DNA of 64,000 nucleotides from Bacteroidetes bacterium UBA1935 (GCA_002337045.1 DDFF01000008.1:248001-312000), one strand, 5' to 3'. Counted from the stretch's first letter, positions 44,004 to 53,104 are shown. Notes: generated from the sequence alone by a model not told the origin. Program-made: numbers and translations.

Positions 44004-44435
44004 TTATTCGAAACTGTAATATTTAAGGTATTTGGTTTTTATTTCATTTTTACTGCCTTGCACTTCATAGAAGTCATTAAATGCAGTGTCGTCATCGTAT
44101 CTGAAACCAATAATAAAGCTATACGGTTTGCCTCCTCTGCGAAGGATGGGTTTTAATTTTTCTCCGCCATCAGGCATTTTAATGGTTGTTGTGGCTATGT
44201 TGTATCCCCATTCTGTTTGTACATCATAAGATCCGTTTGCTGTCCTATCATTGGTATAGACGTGTATGCTAAAATGAAGATTGTTCAGTTTGTCTTCAGC
44301 AATGGGTAGGCTATCTGCAAGTATTTCTACCCCCGACTTAATAGGTTCTGATGTTGTTGGGTTGTTTTTAGGGCCGTCAGGTTGACAAGAATGCATCAGA
44401 AAGGCTGACATGAGCAGCATAAGGGTGCGTTTCAT
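44004..44435 (-). CDS. Small hypothetical lipoprotein
   Basis: A 143-residue product with a lipoprotein signal (MKRTLMLLMSAFLMHSC, Cys17). The mature part is beta-rich: HFSIHVYTNDRTANGSYDV, EWGYNIATTTIKMPDGGEKL, PYSFIIGFRYDDDTAFNDFYEV. I do not recognise a family. It is likely anchored to the outer or inner membrane facing the periplasm. It is transcribed divergently from the M49 peptidase gene, 73 bases apart, and may share a regulatory region with it. Length and composition suggest a small structural or binding protein. Confidence 0.7.
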   Translation of the reverse strand: MKRTLMLLMSAFLMHSCQPDGPKNNPTTSEPIKSGVEILADSLPIAEDKLNNLHFSIHVYTNDRTANGSYDVQTEWGYNIATTTIKMPDGGEKLKPILRRGGKPYSFIIGFRYDDDTAFNDFYEVQGSKNEIKTKYLKYYSFE

Positions 44436-44508
44436 GGTGCAAAAGTAGGTTTTAATGATTGAGCTAAATCAGGTATTTTTAATGCTTCTTAAAAGCAATT
44501 TATAAACA

Positions 44509-46590
44509 ATGAAAAAGTGGGCTATACCCGTAATGGCATTTATGGGAACACAAATCATGTTGTCGTCTTGCGGTGGTGGTAATAATACTGCCGGCAAAAC
44601 AGACAGTGCAAAAGTGGTTTCGGGATATGATACCAACTTCAAGGTAGAGGCTGAAGCATTTGCAGACCTGCAGATGTTGCGCTATCAGATACCGGGCTGG
44701 GATGAGCTTAGTCTTCAGCAAAAAGAACTTTCGTACTATCTGTATGAGGCTGCGCTTTGCGGACGCGATATTATTTACGACCAGAAGAGTAAATATGGCA
44801 TCCTGCTGCGCAAAACGCTGGAGACAATCTATGGTACTTATAACGGCGACAAGAATGCCGAAGACTGGAAAAAATTTGAAGTGTACGTAGGGCGTTTCTG
44901 GTTCAGTAATGGTAACCACCACCACTATGGTAACGAAAAATTCTTGCCTGAATGTGATGCTGCGTATTTTGCTGCACTGGTAAAAGGTAGCGATACCACA
45001 CAACTGCCCAAAGAAGCGGGCGAAAGTACAGATGCTTTTATAGCACGTGTATCGCCAATCATATACGATCCTAAGGTTGAACCAAAGCTGGTTGACCTGC
45101 GCCCTAACATCGACAACATCGCTAACTCTTCAAACAACTTCTACGAAGGTGTAACACAGAAAGAGGTAGAAGCATACTATGCTAAGTTTGATACCAAAGG
45201 CAATGCGCCATCTTGGGGGCTGAATAGCAAAGTGCTGAAAGAAAACGGCCAGATAGTTGAAAAAACATGGAAAGTTGGCGGCATGTACGATGGTGCCATC
45301 AGCAAGATTGTAGGCTGGTTGCAGAAGGCAGCGGCAGTTGCTGAAAATGCTGAGCAGAAACAAGCACTGGAGCTGTTGGTAAAATACTATCAGACAGGCG
45401 ACCTGAAAACTTTTGACGATTACAGCATAGCATGGGTAAAAGACGTAAACTCTCGTATAGATGTAGTGAACGGCTTTATAGAAGTGTACATGGACGCGAT
45501 AGGCAAGAAGGGTAGTTTTGAAAGCACGGTATCTATGAAAGATATGGAGGCAACCAAACGCATCAAAGCTATAGCAGACCAGGCGCAATGGTTTGAAGAT
45601 AATTCTCCGCTGATGCCTGAGCATAAAAAGAAACAAGTAAAAGGTATCACTGCAAAAGCCATTACGGTAATAGTAGAAAGCGGTGATGCTGCACCAAGCA
45701 CACCAATAGGCATCAATCTGCCGAATGCAGACTGGATACGTAAAGACCACGGTTCTAAGTCTGTATCGCTTAGCAATATCATACACTCATACAATGTAGC
45801 AAGTGCTAAAAGCGGTATGTTAGATGAGTTTGCTATAGACGATGCCACAAAAGCACGTGCTCGTAAATACGGTGCACTGGCATCTGACCTGCACACTGAT
45901 ATGCACGAGTGTATAGGCCACGCCTCAGGACAAATAAATGAAGGTGTGGAAACAACGGATAAGACGCTGAAAAACTATGCATCTTGCCTGGAAGAAGCAC
46001 GCGCAGACCTTGTAGGCCTGTATTATGCACTAGACCAGAAACTGGTAGATATAGGTGTAGCGCCTAGCAAAGAAGTAGGTATGGCAGAGTATGACAGCTA
46101 TATGATGAATGGCCTGATGACACAATTGACACGCCTGAAGCTGGGAGATCAACTGGAAGAAGCACACATGCGTAACCGTGCACTGAATGCGCACTGGGTG
46201 TATGAAAAAGGTAAGAAAGATAACGTAGTGGAAATGGTGAAAAAAGATGGCAAGACATACGTGAAAATCAATGACTACGAAAAGCTGCGCACACTGTTTG
46301 GTGAATTGCTGCGCGAGATACAACGTATAAAATCTGAAGGTGATTACAAAGCAGGTAAAAACCTGGTAGAAACTTATGGTGTAAAGGTAGACCCTGTATT
46401 GCACAAAGAAATATTGGAACGCTATGCTAAACTTGGAGTAAAACCTTACCGTGGATTTATACAGCCTAAGCTGGTGCCCGTAATGGAAGGTGGTAAAGTA
46501 ACAGATGTGAAAGTAGAATATCCGGAAAGCTTCTACCAGCAAATGATGGAGTTTGGTAAAAACTATTCGCTGCTGCCTGTTAAGAACTAA
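44509..46590 (+). CDS. Dipeptidyl-peptidase III family (M49) metallopeptidase lipoprotein
   Basis: A 693-residue zinc peptidase with a lipoprotein signal (IMLSSC, Cys21). The M49 hallmark HExxxH is HECIGH at residues 466-471, and the third-ligand motif EExxAD is EEARAD at 495-500. It is therefore a DPP III-type enzyme that removes dipeptides from the N-termini of short peptides; Bacteroidota members are often lipoproteins. As an exported enzyme it would help break down peptides in the periplasm or at the surface. It is followed by a perfect 17-bp hairpin at 46604-46638 shared with the convergent regulatory operon. Confidence 0.9.
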   Translation: MKKWAIPVMAFMGTQIMLSSCGGGNNTAGKTDSAKVVSGYDTNFKVEAEAFADLQMLRYQIPGWDELSLQQKELSYYLYEAALCGRDIIYDQKSKYGILLRKTLETIYGTYNGDKNAEDWKKFEVYVGRFWFSNGNHHHYGNEKFLPECDAAYFAALVKGSDTTQLPKEAGESTDAFIARVSPIIYDPKVEPKLVDLRPNIDNIANSSNNFYEGVTQKEVEAYYAKFDTKGNAPSWGLNSKVLKENGQIVEKTWKVGGMYDGAISKIVGWLQKAAAVAENAEQKQALELLVKYYQTGDLKTFDDYSIAWVKDVNSRIDVVNGFIEVYMDAIGKKGSFESTVSMKDMEATKRIKAIADQAQWFEDNSPLMPEHKKKQVKGITAKAITVIVESGDAAPSTPIGINLPNADWIRKDHGSKSVSLSNIIHSYNVASAKSGMLDEFAIDDATKARARKYGALASDLHTDMHECIGHASGQINEGVETTDKTLKNYASCLEEARADLVGLYYALDQKLVDIGVAPSKEVGMAEYDSYMMNGLMTQLTRLKLGDQLEEAHMRNRALNAHWVYEKGKKDNVVEMVKKDGKTYVKINDYEKLRTLFGELLREIQRIKSEGDYKAGKNLVETYGVKVDPVLHKEILERYAKLGVKPYRGFIQPKLVPVMEGGKVTDVKVEYPESFYQQMMEFGKNYSLLPVKN

Positions 46591-46603
46591 TGAATGAGTT
46601 TGA

Positions 46604-46638
46604 TAAATAAAGCCCCGATATTATCGGGGCTTTATTTA
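46604..46638. terminator. Bidirectional 17-bp hairpin
   Basis: TAAATAAAGCCCCGATA and its exact complement around a single T lie between the M49 peptidase stop and the stop of the BlaR1-like gene (46640), usable from both sides. Confidence 0.88.
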
Positions 46639-46639
46639 T

Positions 46640-48076
46640 TTAGTATAGCGTTATTTTCCCTTTTTCTACAGTAATATTCCTAAAGAAGTCGCCATTAGCA
46701 GTCATATATATAATAGGCGTGCCTTTTATAGTTGCAGGCTTTGCAGCTAGTTTATCCATAACAGCTACTATCTTTTTGTCTATATATTTTTTCAGGTCTT
46801 CAGGTATTTTGGTGGCTGTGTGAGATGGACGGAATCCTTCAAAATCGTAATAAGCAATTTCTCCTTCTTTGTTCAGCACTACATTGTTGAGGCCAAGGTT
46901 GTATTGGTCGTCAGGAAGTTGGGTAAGCTCGTTTTTTATTTCGTTAACGACGGTTTGGATTATGCTCGATGCTGACAATGTGCCAATAGTATTCAAGTCG
47001 GCAACAGGGAGATGTTCGCCGTTTGCATCCTTTTCATAGTCATATTGGATTTTCTCTCCGTTCATTAGTTTGGGCCTTGGATTCATTCGCTTTATTACCA
47101 TCTTTTCCTCACCTGTTGTTGGGTCTTCTATAATTGTAGTATCTTCCGGAAATGTCTGCATGGTAATAACGTTGCCCTTATATGTCACTTTGTTTCCGTC
47201 TATCTTTCGCTTATCGTCAGAGAAGGCATTTTTTGTGAAGCATAGCACACATACCAATAATAGTGGTATGGCAATCGCACGTTTGCTTTGCGCAAGTGCA
47301 GTGGTTTTTCTTGTCAGCATCATAATTCTGTTTTTTATGGGTGAACGATTAAAAGAATGAGAAAGGGAAGGGGCTGGCGATAGCAAAGCTTGTTCTATCA
47401 AAAATCTGCCATATTCTGCAGGTGTTTTATCTACAGCGGCATCTGCCTGATATTCGTGTACTACAAGCAGCCTGTTGTGATATATGTAAATCAATGGATT
47501 GAACCAACAAAACGTCCTTACAAGTTGAAACAATGTGAGGTCTATAAAATGCAAAGCATGCCCATGTTGCTCTTCGTGAGAGAGAATCATTCTCAGCTCA
47601 TCGTTAGTGTAGTTTTGCTTGCTACTGATAAACACGTACCTGAATGCCGAAAATGGACTATGCGACTTGCCTGTTTCTATGATTGTCCAGACACCATCTT
47701 TTGTTTTATTTCCCTTGCTATAAAGGCTTACAATGGTTAAAACTTCTTTTAGCAATAAGAGTATGCCAATCACAACACCTGTTGCATATGCATAAAACAG
47801 TAGCCTGCCATAGTCTGTAGTTGTTTCGGCTACAGTTGATTGTATAATAGTCTTTTTAACGGCACTCACATTCTCAATAGCAGGTTCGGTCACTTTGGTG
47901 ATGTACACAATGTCTGATTCCTGCAGAGACCAAAGAGGTAGTAAGATGCCTGTTAGTAATGTGACAATAAGATATAGCCTGTTGTAGCTATGAAAAGATT
48001 CTTTTCTGAAAAACAGGTCGAAGACCAGCAGGCTGAGTAGCCAGATGGCTGTCATGTTGAGCAGGTACTGTAGCAT
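46640..48076 (-). CDS. BlaR1/MecR1-type M56 metallopeptidase sensor with C-terminal TonB-C-like domain
   Basis: A 478-residue membrane protein. There are membrane helices at about residues 2-20, 34-50 and 93-112. The M56 peptidase core has SPFSAFRYVFIS and the zinc motif HEEQH (167-171), then a helix at about 263-278. The periplasmic C-terminus (about 280-478) is not a penicillin-binding domain. Its last 100 residues have the strand pattern of a TonB C-terminal domain (NNVVLNKEGEIAYYDFEGF ... AKPATIKGTPI). BlaR1-type sensors are proteolysed on ligand binding and then lead to cleavage of the BlaI repressor. The blaI-type gene lies 3 bases upstream. The ligand is unknown but is unlikely to be a beta-lactam. 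Confidence 0.85.
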   Translation of the reverse strand: MLQYLLNMTAIWLLSLLVFDLFFRKESFHSYNRLYLIVTLLTGILLPLWSLQESDIVYITKVTEPAIENVSAVKKTIIQSTVAETTTDYGRLLFYAYATGVVIGILLLLKEVLTIVSLYSKGNKTKDGVWTIIETGKSHSPFSAFRYVFISSKQNYTNDELRMILSHEEQHGHALHFIDLTLFQLVRTFCWFNPLIYIYHNRLLVVHEYQADAAVDKTPAEYGRFLIEQALLSPAPSLSHSFNRSPIKNRIMMLTRKTTALAQSKRAIAIPLLLVCVLCFTKNAFSDDKRKIDGNKVTYKGNVITMQTFPEDTTIIEDPTTGEEKMVIKRMNPRPKLMNGEKIQYDYEKDANGEHLPVADLNTIGTLSASSIIQTVVNEIKNELTQLPDDQYNLGLNNVVLNKEGEIAYYDFEGFRPSHTATKIPEDLKKYIDKKIVAVMDKLAAKPATIKGTPIIYMTANGDFFRNITVEKGKITLY

Positions 48077-48079
48077 AGG

Positions 48080-48463
48080 CTATTTCTTTTTATTGTTGTC
48101 GAGCGATTTCAGTAATTCGTTCAATTCTTTCAGTTTCATATCTTCTTTTTCTACCAGAAAGCTTACCAGCTTTTTAGGAGAACCTCCAAAGTATTTCTCC
48201 ATCAGGCTTTGTACACCATGTTGTGCATACGCTTCTTTGGTTATGATGGGAAAGTACTCGTACGTTTTGCCATAGGCTTTGTGGTCTACAAAGCCTTTCT
48301 TTTCCAGTATGCGTACAACTGATGATACTGTGCTGTGTGGTATATCAGGATCGCCCAGATGCTCTATGACATCACGCACCAGGCAACGGTCCAGTTGCCA
48401 GATGATTTGCATTACTTCTTCCTCTGCCTTTGTAAGAGATTGTAATGTTGTTTTACGTTTCAT
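48080..48463 (-). CDS. BlaI/MecI/CopY family transcriptional repressor
   Basis: A 127-residue winged-helix repressor. MKRKTTLQSLTKAEEEVMQI is the conserved N-terminus; DRCLVRDVIEHL and IPHSTVSSVVRILEKKGFV form the recognition helix, and the C-terminal dimerisation helices end in lysines. The start is the ATG at 48463, since a longer frame from 48496 would run into the operator. A three-half-site palindrome (48453-48480) overlaps the start codon, implying autoregulation. The BlaR1-like sensor gene follows after 3 bases, and the two form a sensor-repressor pair. BlaI-type repressors are released by proteolysis after the sensor fires. Confidence 0.92.
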   Translation of the reverse strand: MKRKTTLQSLTKAEEEVMQIIWQLDRCLVRDVIEHLGDPDIPHSTVSSVVRILEKKGFVDHKAYGKTYEYFPIITKEAYAQHGVQSLMEKYFGGSPKKLVSFLVEKEDMKLKELNELLKSLDNNKKK

Positions 48464-48480
48464 AACGTAAATATACGTTA
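48453..48480. promoter_or_regulatory. Three-half-site palindromic operator at the blaI-type start codon
   Basis: TTACGTT (48453-48459) and AACGTAA (48464-48470) form a perfect inverted repeat with a 4-base spacer. TAACGTA (48463-48469) and TACGTTA (48474-48480) form a second one sharing the middle half-site. The blaI-type ATG (complement of 48461-48463) lies inside. BlaI/CopY-family repressors bind comparable dyads, so this is the likely autoregulatory site. Confidence 0.75.
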
Positions 48481-48502
48481 CAAAACGAAAAAACAAAATA
48501 TA

Positions 48503-49063
48503 TTATTGTGCAAGCCTCATGTCAGCACTCATATCTATACGGAATGGAACTTTCTCGCCGTCTATAGTAAGTGGTATAAATTCAATCTCGTTGATTGCTT
48601 TTGCAAATTGCTCGTTGATGGATTGGAATAGTTTGTCTGACAGCAGTACGTCTTTTGATGCGTAAAATACATTGTTACTGAAATATGCCGCTTTGCCTTC
48701 TGCATCAATAACAAGGTCGGGTATTTCGCAAGTGTAGGTGCCTGCAGGTAATTCGTCTTTTATGTTTTTGAACATGGTACGAATACAATCCTGCAACTGT
48801 GTTTGTGCAGCTTTAATGATGAAGTTTTTAGCTTCTTTATCGAAATAGAGTACAGTGCCGTTAAGGCTTATGGGTGTTGGCGGATGTGTAATGGTGCGCT
48901 GCTCTTGTTTATAGGTCTGCGGATTGATGATAGCAATTGTATCTGCACGTTGTTGCACTACCTCTATCGTATTCCCATTGCGCACTACTTTCACTGTATC
49001 GGCCTCTGCTGCAAAGAGCAGGGAGTGACAGATACAAAACAATATGGTAAAGAGATTTTTCAA
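48503..49063 (-). CDS. Secreted protein with TonB-C-like C-terminal domain (A)
   Basis: A 186-residue exported protein (signal peptide about 1-20, ending FAAEA). The first part carries DTVKVVRNGNTIEVVQQRAD. The last 100 residues resemble the C-terminus of the BlaR1-like protein and of the next gene: ELPAGTY, PDLVIDAEGKAAYF, LFQSINEQF and PLTIDGEKVPF match a shared pattern (LP-x-GTY, hydrophobic-V-x-G, K/D-rich helix, I-x-G). No catalytic residues are visible. The gene starts 4 bases after its upstream neighbour and ends 39 bases before the blaI-type start, so it belongs to the same regulatory neighbourhood. Function unknown. Confidence 0.75.
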   Translation of the reverse strand: MKNLFTILFCICHSLLFAAEADTVKVVRNGNTIEVVQQRADTIAIINPQTYKQEQRTITHPPTPISLNGTVLYFDKEAKNFIIKAAQTQLQDCIRTMFKNIKDELPAGTYTCEIPDLVIDAEGKAAYFSNNVFYASKDVLLSDKLFQSINEQFAKAINEIEFIPLTIDGEKVPFRIDMSADMRLAQ

Positions 49064-49067
49064 TAGC

Positions 49068-49679
49068 TTATTTTACTGAGAAGTTAAGTGTATAATAATT
49101 GTAATAAGCAGTGGCTTTGCCACCAACAATCATAGCGTTGTATGTCAGCTTATCTGCGGTTGCTTTCAGTTTTTCATTTATGTTTTGTTCCAGTTTTGCA
49201 GGTATCATTAGTTTGCCCGGATGTTGTCTTGTGGTTTCTGTATATCTGCGCCTTACAATGCCATCAGTTTCGTAGTACACAAGTTCTCCTGCTGCATTGA
49301 TAACCATGTTTTTCATGGTGTAGTAATAAGTGCCTTTTGGCAGTTGCTTTTTCTCCTTTTTAATAGCGTTGTTCAGCTTTTTCTCCGCCGCTATATGTGC
49401 GTCAATCCATTGCTGCCAATTGCGTGAGTTATTTACGGTGTCGTTATCGTCTTTTACATAATAGATGTTATTGCCATTCAACAAGATTGGCTTTTCCTCT
49501 CCGTATGCTATTGTTTTGGTTGTGTTGCTATTGGCAATATGGACTGGTTTGCTACCGATAGCAGAAAAGCTAATCACATCACCTTTGGGAGTAGTGATAG
49601 TTTTACCAGTAACGATATTATCTACCGCATAGCCGTTGATAGTAAAGAGCGTAAGTGCTAAAACGATTATCCTCTTCAT
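49068..49679 (-). CDS. Secreted protein with TonB-C-like C-terminal domain (B)
   Basis: A 203-residue exported protein (signal peptide about 1-18, ending INGYA). The C-terminal half again shows QLPKGTYYYTMKNMVINAAG, YYETDGIVRRRYTETT, IPAKLEQNINEKL and MIVGGKATAYY, the same pattern as its downstream neighbour and the BlaR1-like protein. The N-terminal part (GKTITTPKGDVISFSAIGSK) is beta-rich. It is the first gene of the four-gene set B-A-blaI-blaR1. A hairpin for lon lies upstream (49711-49740). No enzyme motif is visible; it may be a ligand or co-receptor for the sensor (inference). Confidence 0.75.
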   Translation of the reverse strand: MKRIIVLALTLFTINGYAVDNIVTGKTITTPKGDVISFSAIGSKPVHIANSNTTKTIAYGEEKPILLNGNNIYYVKDDNDTVNNSRNWQQWIDAHIAAEKKLNNAIKKEKKQLPKGTYYYTMKNMVINAAGELVYYETDGIVRRRYTETTRQHPGKLMIPAKLEQNINEKLKATADKLTYNAMIVGGKATAYYNYYTLNFSVK

Positions 49680-49710
49680 AGGTATTTATTAGTTATTAAA
49701 TATACATATA

Positions 49711-49740
49711 AAAAGGGGATTACAAGTGTAATCCCCTTTT
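49711..49740. terminator. Hairpin terminator of lon
   Basis: AAAAGGGGATTACA and TGTAATCCCCTTTT form a perfect 14-bp stem with an AG loop, 20 bases past the lon stop, ahead of the next same-strand gene at 49679. Confidence 0.88.
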
Positions 49741-49759
49741 TATATATCCTTTGCCCAGA

Positions 49760-52183
49760 TTATTTCTTAACGAGTGCCAGTTGTATTACTTCGCTCATTT
49801 CCGTTACATAGTGAAACTTAACACCTTTGATAAAAGCAGGGTTTATTTCTTCTACGTCTTTCTGGTTTTGTGCACACATAATCACTTCCTTAATACCCGC
49901 GCGTTTAGCTGCCAGTATTTTTTCTTTAATGCCACCTACAGGCAATACTTGTCCGCGTAGTGTTATCTCACCTGTCATAGCAAGATAAGGGCGCAGTTTG
50001 CGACCTGTGAAGGCAGATGTAAGTGCCGATAGCATAGTAACGCCTGCACTTGGTCCGTCTTTAGGTACGGCGCCTTCGGGCACGTGTATGTGTATGTTGT
50101 ATTCCTCAAATTTCTCAGGAGCAATGTTGTGTTCAGCAGCGTGTGCTTTTAGGTAAGAGAGTGCCGTAGATGCGCTTTCTTTCATCACATTGCCAAGATT
50201 ACCAGTCAGTGTCAGTCCACCTTTGCCTTTTGAAAGACCTGTTTCTATAAACAGGATATCACCACCTACATACGTCCATGCAAGGCCTACTGCTACACCT
50301 GCAGGGTGCCCTTTGGTATATATATCGTTATTATAGCGTGGTTTGCCCAGCACTTTTTCTATTTGTTCATTAGCAACCGTAGCAGCTACTTTTTCTTCCA
50401 TTGCCACTTGTTTGGCAACAGAGCGCATTACACTCGCTATCAGCCTGTCAAGTTCGCGCACGCCCGATTCGCGGGTGTATTCCTGTATCACTTTATTCAG
50501 CACTTTGTCACTGAATTTCAGTTGCACTTTGTTGAGGCCGTGCAATTCTTTCTGCTTAGGTATCAGGTGTTTTTTCGCTATCTCGGTTTTTTCTTCCATA
50601 GAATAGCCAGTTAGTTGGATGATTTCCAAACGGTCGCGCAGTGCGGGTTGAATATCACTCAGGCTATTGGCAGTAGCTATGAACAGTACTTTAGAGAGGT
50701 CGAATTCCAGCTCCAGATAGTTGTCGTAGAACGTATTGTTTTGTTCAGGGTCCAAAATCTCTAACAATGCAGAGCTTGGGTCGCCACGGAAGTCTTTACC
50801 TATTTTATCTACTTCATCCAGTATAAAGACAGGGTTGGCAGATTTTATTTTGCGCAGCGATTGTATAACACGACCCGGCATAGCACCGATGTATGTTTTG
50901 CGGTGGCCGCGCAGTTCGCTCTCGTCGTGGAGACCACCAAGGCTCAAACGTACATATTTCCTGTTGATGGCATTGGCAATGCTTTTGCCAAGCGATGTTT
51001 TACCAATACCCGGAGGGCCTACAAAACACAATATCGGCGATTTCATATCACCTTTCAGTTTCAGTACGGCCAGATATTCAAGAATACGATCCTTGATTTT
51101 ATCCATACCATAGTGGTCGCCATCCAGCACTTTCTGTGCTTTCTTCAGGTCGTAGCTGTCTTCTGTATAGGTTTCCCATGGCAAGTCCAGCATCAGGTCC
51201 AGATGGTTGTAGATAACCGAATAGTCCGGTGTGCTCGGGTGCATGCGTTGCAGCTTCTCTATATTCTTCTGGAAAAGCTCTTTGGCGGCATCTGTCCACT
51301 TAACACCTTCTGCACGTTTTATCAGGTCTTGTATCTCGCGCTCGTTAGGGTCGCCGCCCAACTCTTCGCGGATTGACTTCATCTGTTGTTGCAGGAAGTA
51401 TTCGCGTTGCTGCTTGTCTATATCGGCGCGTGTTTTGTTGGTAATCTCGTTCTTCAGTTCCAACAGTTGCAGTTCAGACTGTAACAGTTGCAGCAAACGT
51501 TCGGCACGTGCTTTCACATTGTTCTCTTCCAGCAGTGCTTGCTTGTCGCCAAGCTTTGCCTGCAGGTTAGATGCTACAAAGTGCACCAGAAAAGACTTGT
51601 GTTCTATGTTGCGAAGCACTATGCTTGTTTCGCTTGCAGTGTTTGGCGATTGCTGTGCAATGTTTTCAGACTGCTCTTTGATAGATGCCACCAGCGCCTC
51701 GAACTCTGCATCGTCTTGCGGAAAGTGGTCTTCCAGATATTTGATAGATGCAGTGTAGTATGGTTCTGTTTGTTTGTATTCCTCTATCTCGAAACGCATA
51801 CGCCCCATGATGAATACTGTAGTATTACCATCGGGCATTTTTATCTGCTTTACGATTTTGGCAAGCGTACCTACGCGATATATCTCGCTTGTTTCAGGGT
51901 CTTCTGTGCTGCCATCCATCTGTGCAACCACGCCAATCCATTTGCCGTTCTTCTGTGCTTCGGCTATCGCCTTTACAGATTTTTCCCTGGCAACCGTTAT
52001 CGGCAACACCACGTTCGGAAACAAAACGGTATTGCGCAGTGCTATCACAGGTATTTCTGTAGGCAGGCTTCCTTTTTCCTGGTCGTCCATCTCATCCTCG
52101 CCCAAGGGTACTATAGGCATAAATTCTACTTCCTGTTCCGATTGCCCCAAAAACATATCCATCATTGATTTCATTGTACTCAT
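49760..52183 (-). CDS. lon: ATP-dependent endopeptidase Lon (LonA)
   Basis: An 807-residue LonA protease. An N-terminal substrate-recognition domain starts at IPVIALRNTVLFPNVVLPI. Then come a coiled-coil region (about 210-310), an AAA+ module with Walker A GPPGIGKTSL (Lys395) and Walker B NPVFILDEVDKIG, and the protease domain with the catalytic Ser712 in KDGPSAGVTM and Lys further on (KRAGIKEV region). It degrades misfolded and regulatory proteins in the cytoplasm. Length is normal for the family. It is followed by a strong hairpin. The region upstream (52184-52316) is shared with the divergent barrel gene at 52317. Confidence 0.97.
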   Translation of the reverse strand: MSTMKSMMDMFLGQSEQEVEFMPIVPLGEDEMDDQEKGSLPTEIPVIALRNTVLFPNVVLPITVAREKSVKAIAEAQKNGKWIGVVAQMDGSTEDPETSEIYRVGTLAKIVKQIKMPDGNTTVFIMGRMRFEIEEYKQTEPYYTASIKYLEDHFPQDDAEFEALVASIKEQSENIAQQSPNTASETSIVLRNIEHKSFLVHFVASNLQAKLGDKQALLEENNVKARAERLLQLLQSELQLLELKNEITNKTRADIDKQQREYFLQQQMKSIREELGGDPNEREIQDLIKRAEGVKWTDAAKELFQKNIEKLQRMHPSTPDYSVIYNHLDLMLDLPWETYTEDSYDLKKAQKVLDGDHYGMDKIKDRILEYLAVLKLKGDMKSPILCFVGPPGIGKTSLGKSIANAINRKYVRLSLGGLHDESELRGHRKTYIGAMPGRVIQSLRKIKSANPVFILDEVDKIGKDFRGDPSSALLEILDPEQNNTFYDNYLELEFDLSKVLFIATANSLSDIQPALRDRLEIIQLTGYSMEEKTEIAKKHLIPKQKELHGLNKVQLKFSDKVLNKVIQEYTRESGVRELDRLIASVMRSVAKQVAMEEKVAATVANEQIEKVLGKPRYNNDIYTKGHPAGVAVGLAWTYVGGDILFIETGLSKGKGGLTLTGNLGNVMKESASTALSYLKAHAAEHNIAPEKFEEYNIHIHVPEGAVPKDGPSAGVTMLSALTSAFTGRKLRPYLAMTGEITLRGQVLPVGGIKEKILAAKRAGIKEVIMCAQNQKDVEEINPAFIKGVKFHYVTEMSEVIQLALVKK

Positions 52184-52316
52184 GTGCTAGTATGACATTA
52201 TTGCCGCTTTGCAAGCAAAGCAGCAGGTAAAGATACTAGTCAATACTTATGCCAAAGCCAAATAACCTGCAATTTTTGCAGACGGATGCATTTTGAACCT
52301 ATCTTTATGGCGTTAA

Positions 52317-53075
52317 ATGAAACATATGAAGTTCAGATACTTAACTGCATCGTTATTGGCAGCGTCGCTGGCAGGTAGCCCAATTTTACTGAATGCACAA
52401 ACAAACACCGAGGTAGAGTTGATAGATGTAAAACCCCGCCCGGTAAAGAAGTTTTATATGAGTAATGCGCTGGATGCGGCCATATTTTCCACTTCCAGCC
52501 TGCAAAAAGGTGGCAGAAGCAAGTTGAGTACATTACGTTTCAGCTATATTTTGAACTTTGGGTTCAACTTTAATTACGATTTCAGTAAGCATTTTGGTGT
52601 GTATACCGGTATTGGCATCAAAAACATAGGTTTTATAGATAAGATTGCTGATAGCACCATCAAGCGTAGGGTATACACCATAGGCGCACCAATAGGCATA
52701 AAATTCGGCAACCTGAAAAAACGTACCTATGGCTTTATAGGCGGTGGTGTAGATGTACCTTTCAACTATCGTGAAAAAGGATTTGTGAAGCGTGGTAAGA
52801 AAGATAAATTCAATGAATGGTTCAGCGACAGGACACCTTTGATAATGCCTTATGTATTTGCAGGGGTGTCTTTAGACCCCGGCATTGCATTCAAAGTGCA
52901 ATACTATCCAAGCAATTTTATGAATACCTCTTTTGCAGAATACCCCGGTACATCGGCATTGCCGGTATATCCTTATGCAGGGTATAATGTAAACCTCGTA
53001 ATGCTAAGTATTGGTTTTGATATCAGGTATACTAAATCCGGTACACCGAAATCTGTACTTGTAGCAAAGCAATAA
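52317..53075 (+). CDS. Outer-membrane beta-barrel protein
   Basis: A 252-residue protein with a signal peptide (about 1-27, ending LLNAQ) and then a series of amphipathic strands: LSTLRFSYILNFGFNFNYDF, FGVYTGIGIKNIGF, YTIGAPIGIKFG, TYGFIGGGVDVPFNY, VFAGVSLDPGIAFKVQY, and a final VNLVMLSIGFDIRY. It is probably an eight-stranded barrel. There is no specific family call; small OmpW/PorT-like porin-family barrels are the closest type. The start may be the ATG at 52317 or at 52326. A TTTG-N21-TATCTTTA promoter-like pair at 52275-52307 lies just before it. A perfect hairpin follows at 53074-53104. Confidence 0.75.
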   Translation: MKHMKFRYLTASLLAASLAGSPILLNAQTNTEVELIDVKPRPVKKFYMSNALDAAIFSTSSLQKGGRSKLSTLRFSYILNFGFNFNYDFSKHFGVYTGIGIKNIGFIDKIADSTIKRRVYTIGAPIGIKFGNLKKRTYGFIGGGVDVPFNYREKGFVKRGKKDKFNEWFSDRTPLIMPYVFAGVSLDPGIAFKVQYYPSNFMNTSFAEYPGTSALPVYPYAGYNVNLVMLSIGFDIRYTKSGTPKSVLVAKQ

Positions 53076-53104
53076 AAAAGGGCGGTTAATAACCGCCCTT
53101 TTTT
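53074..53104. terminator. Bidirectional hairpin with A/T flanks
   Basis: GGGCGGTT and AACCGCCC pair around an AAT loop, with AAAAAA before and TTTTTT after. It overlaps the stop codon of the barrel gene and lies 20 bases from the stop of the convergent thioredoxin gene. Confidence 0.88.

Noticed and set aside
48080..48496. Longer start for the BlaI-type repressor at 48496
   Set aside because: It would place the extra 11 codons over the palindromic operator, and the family N-terminus begins at the ATG at 48463.
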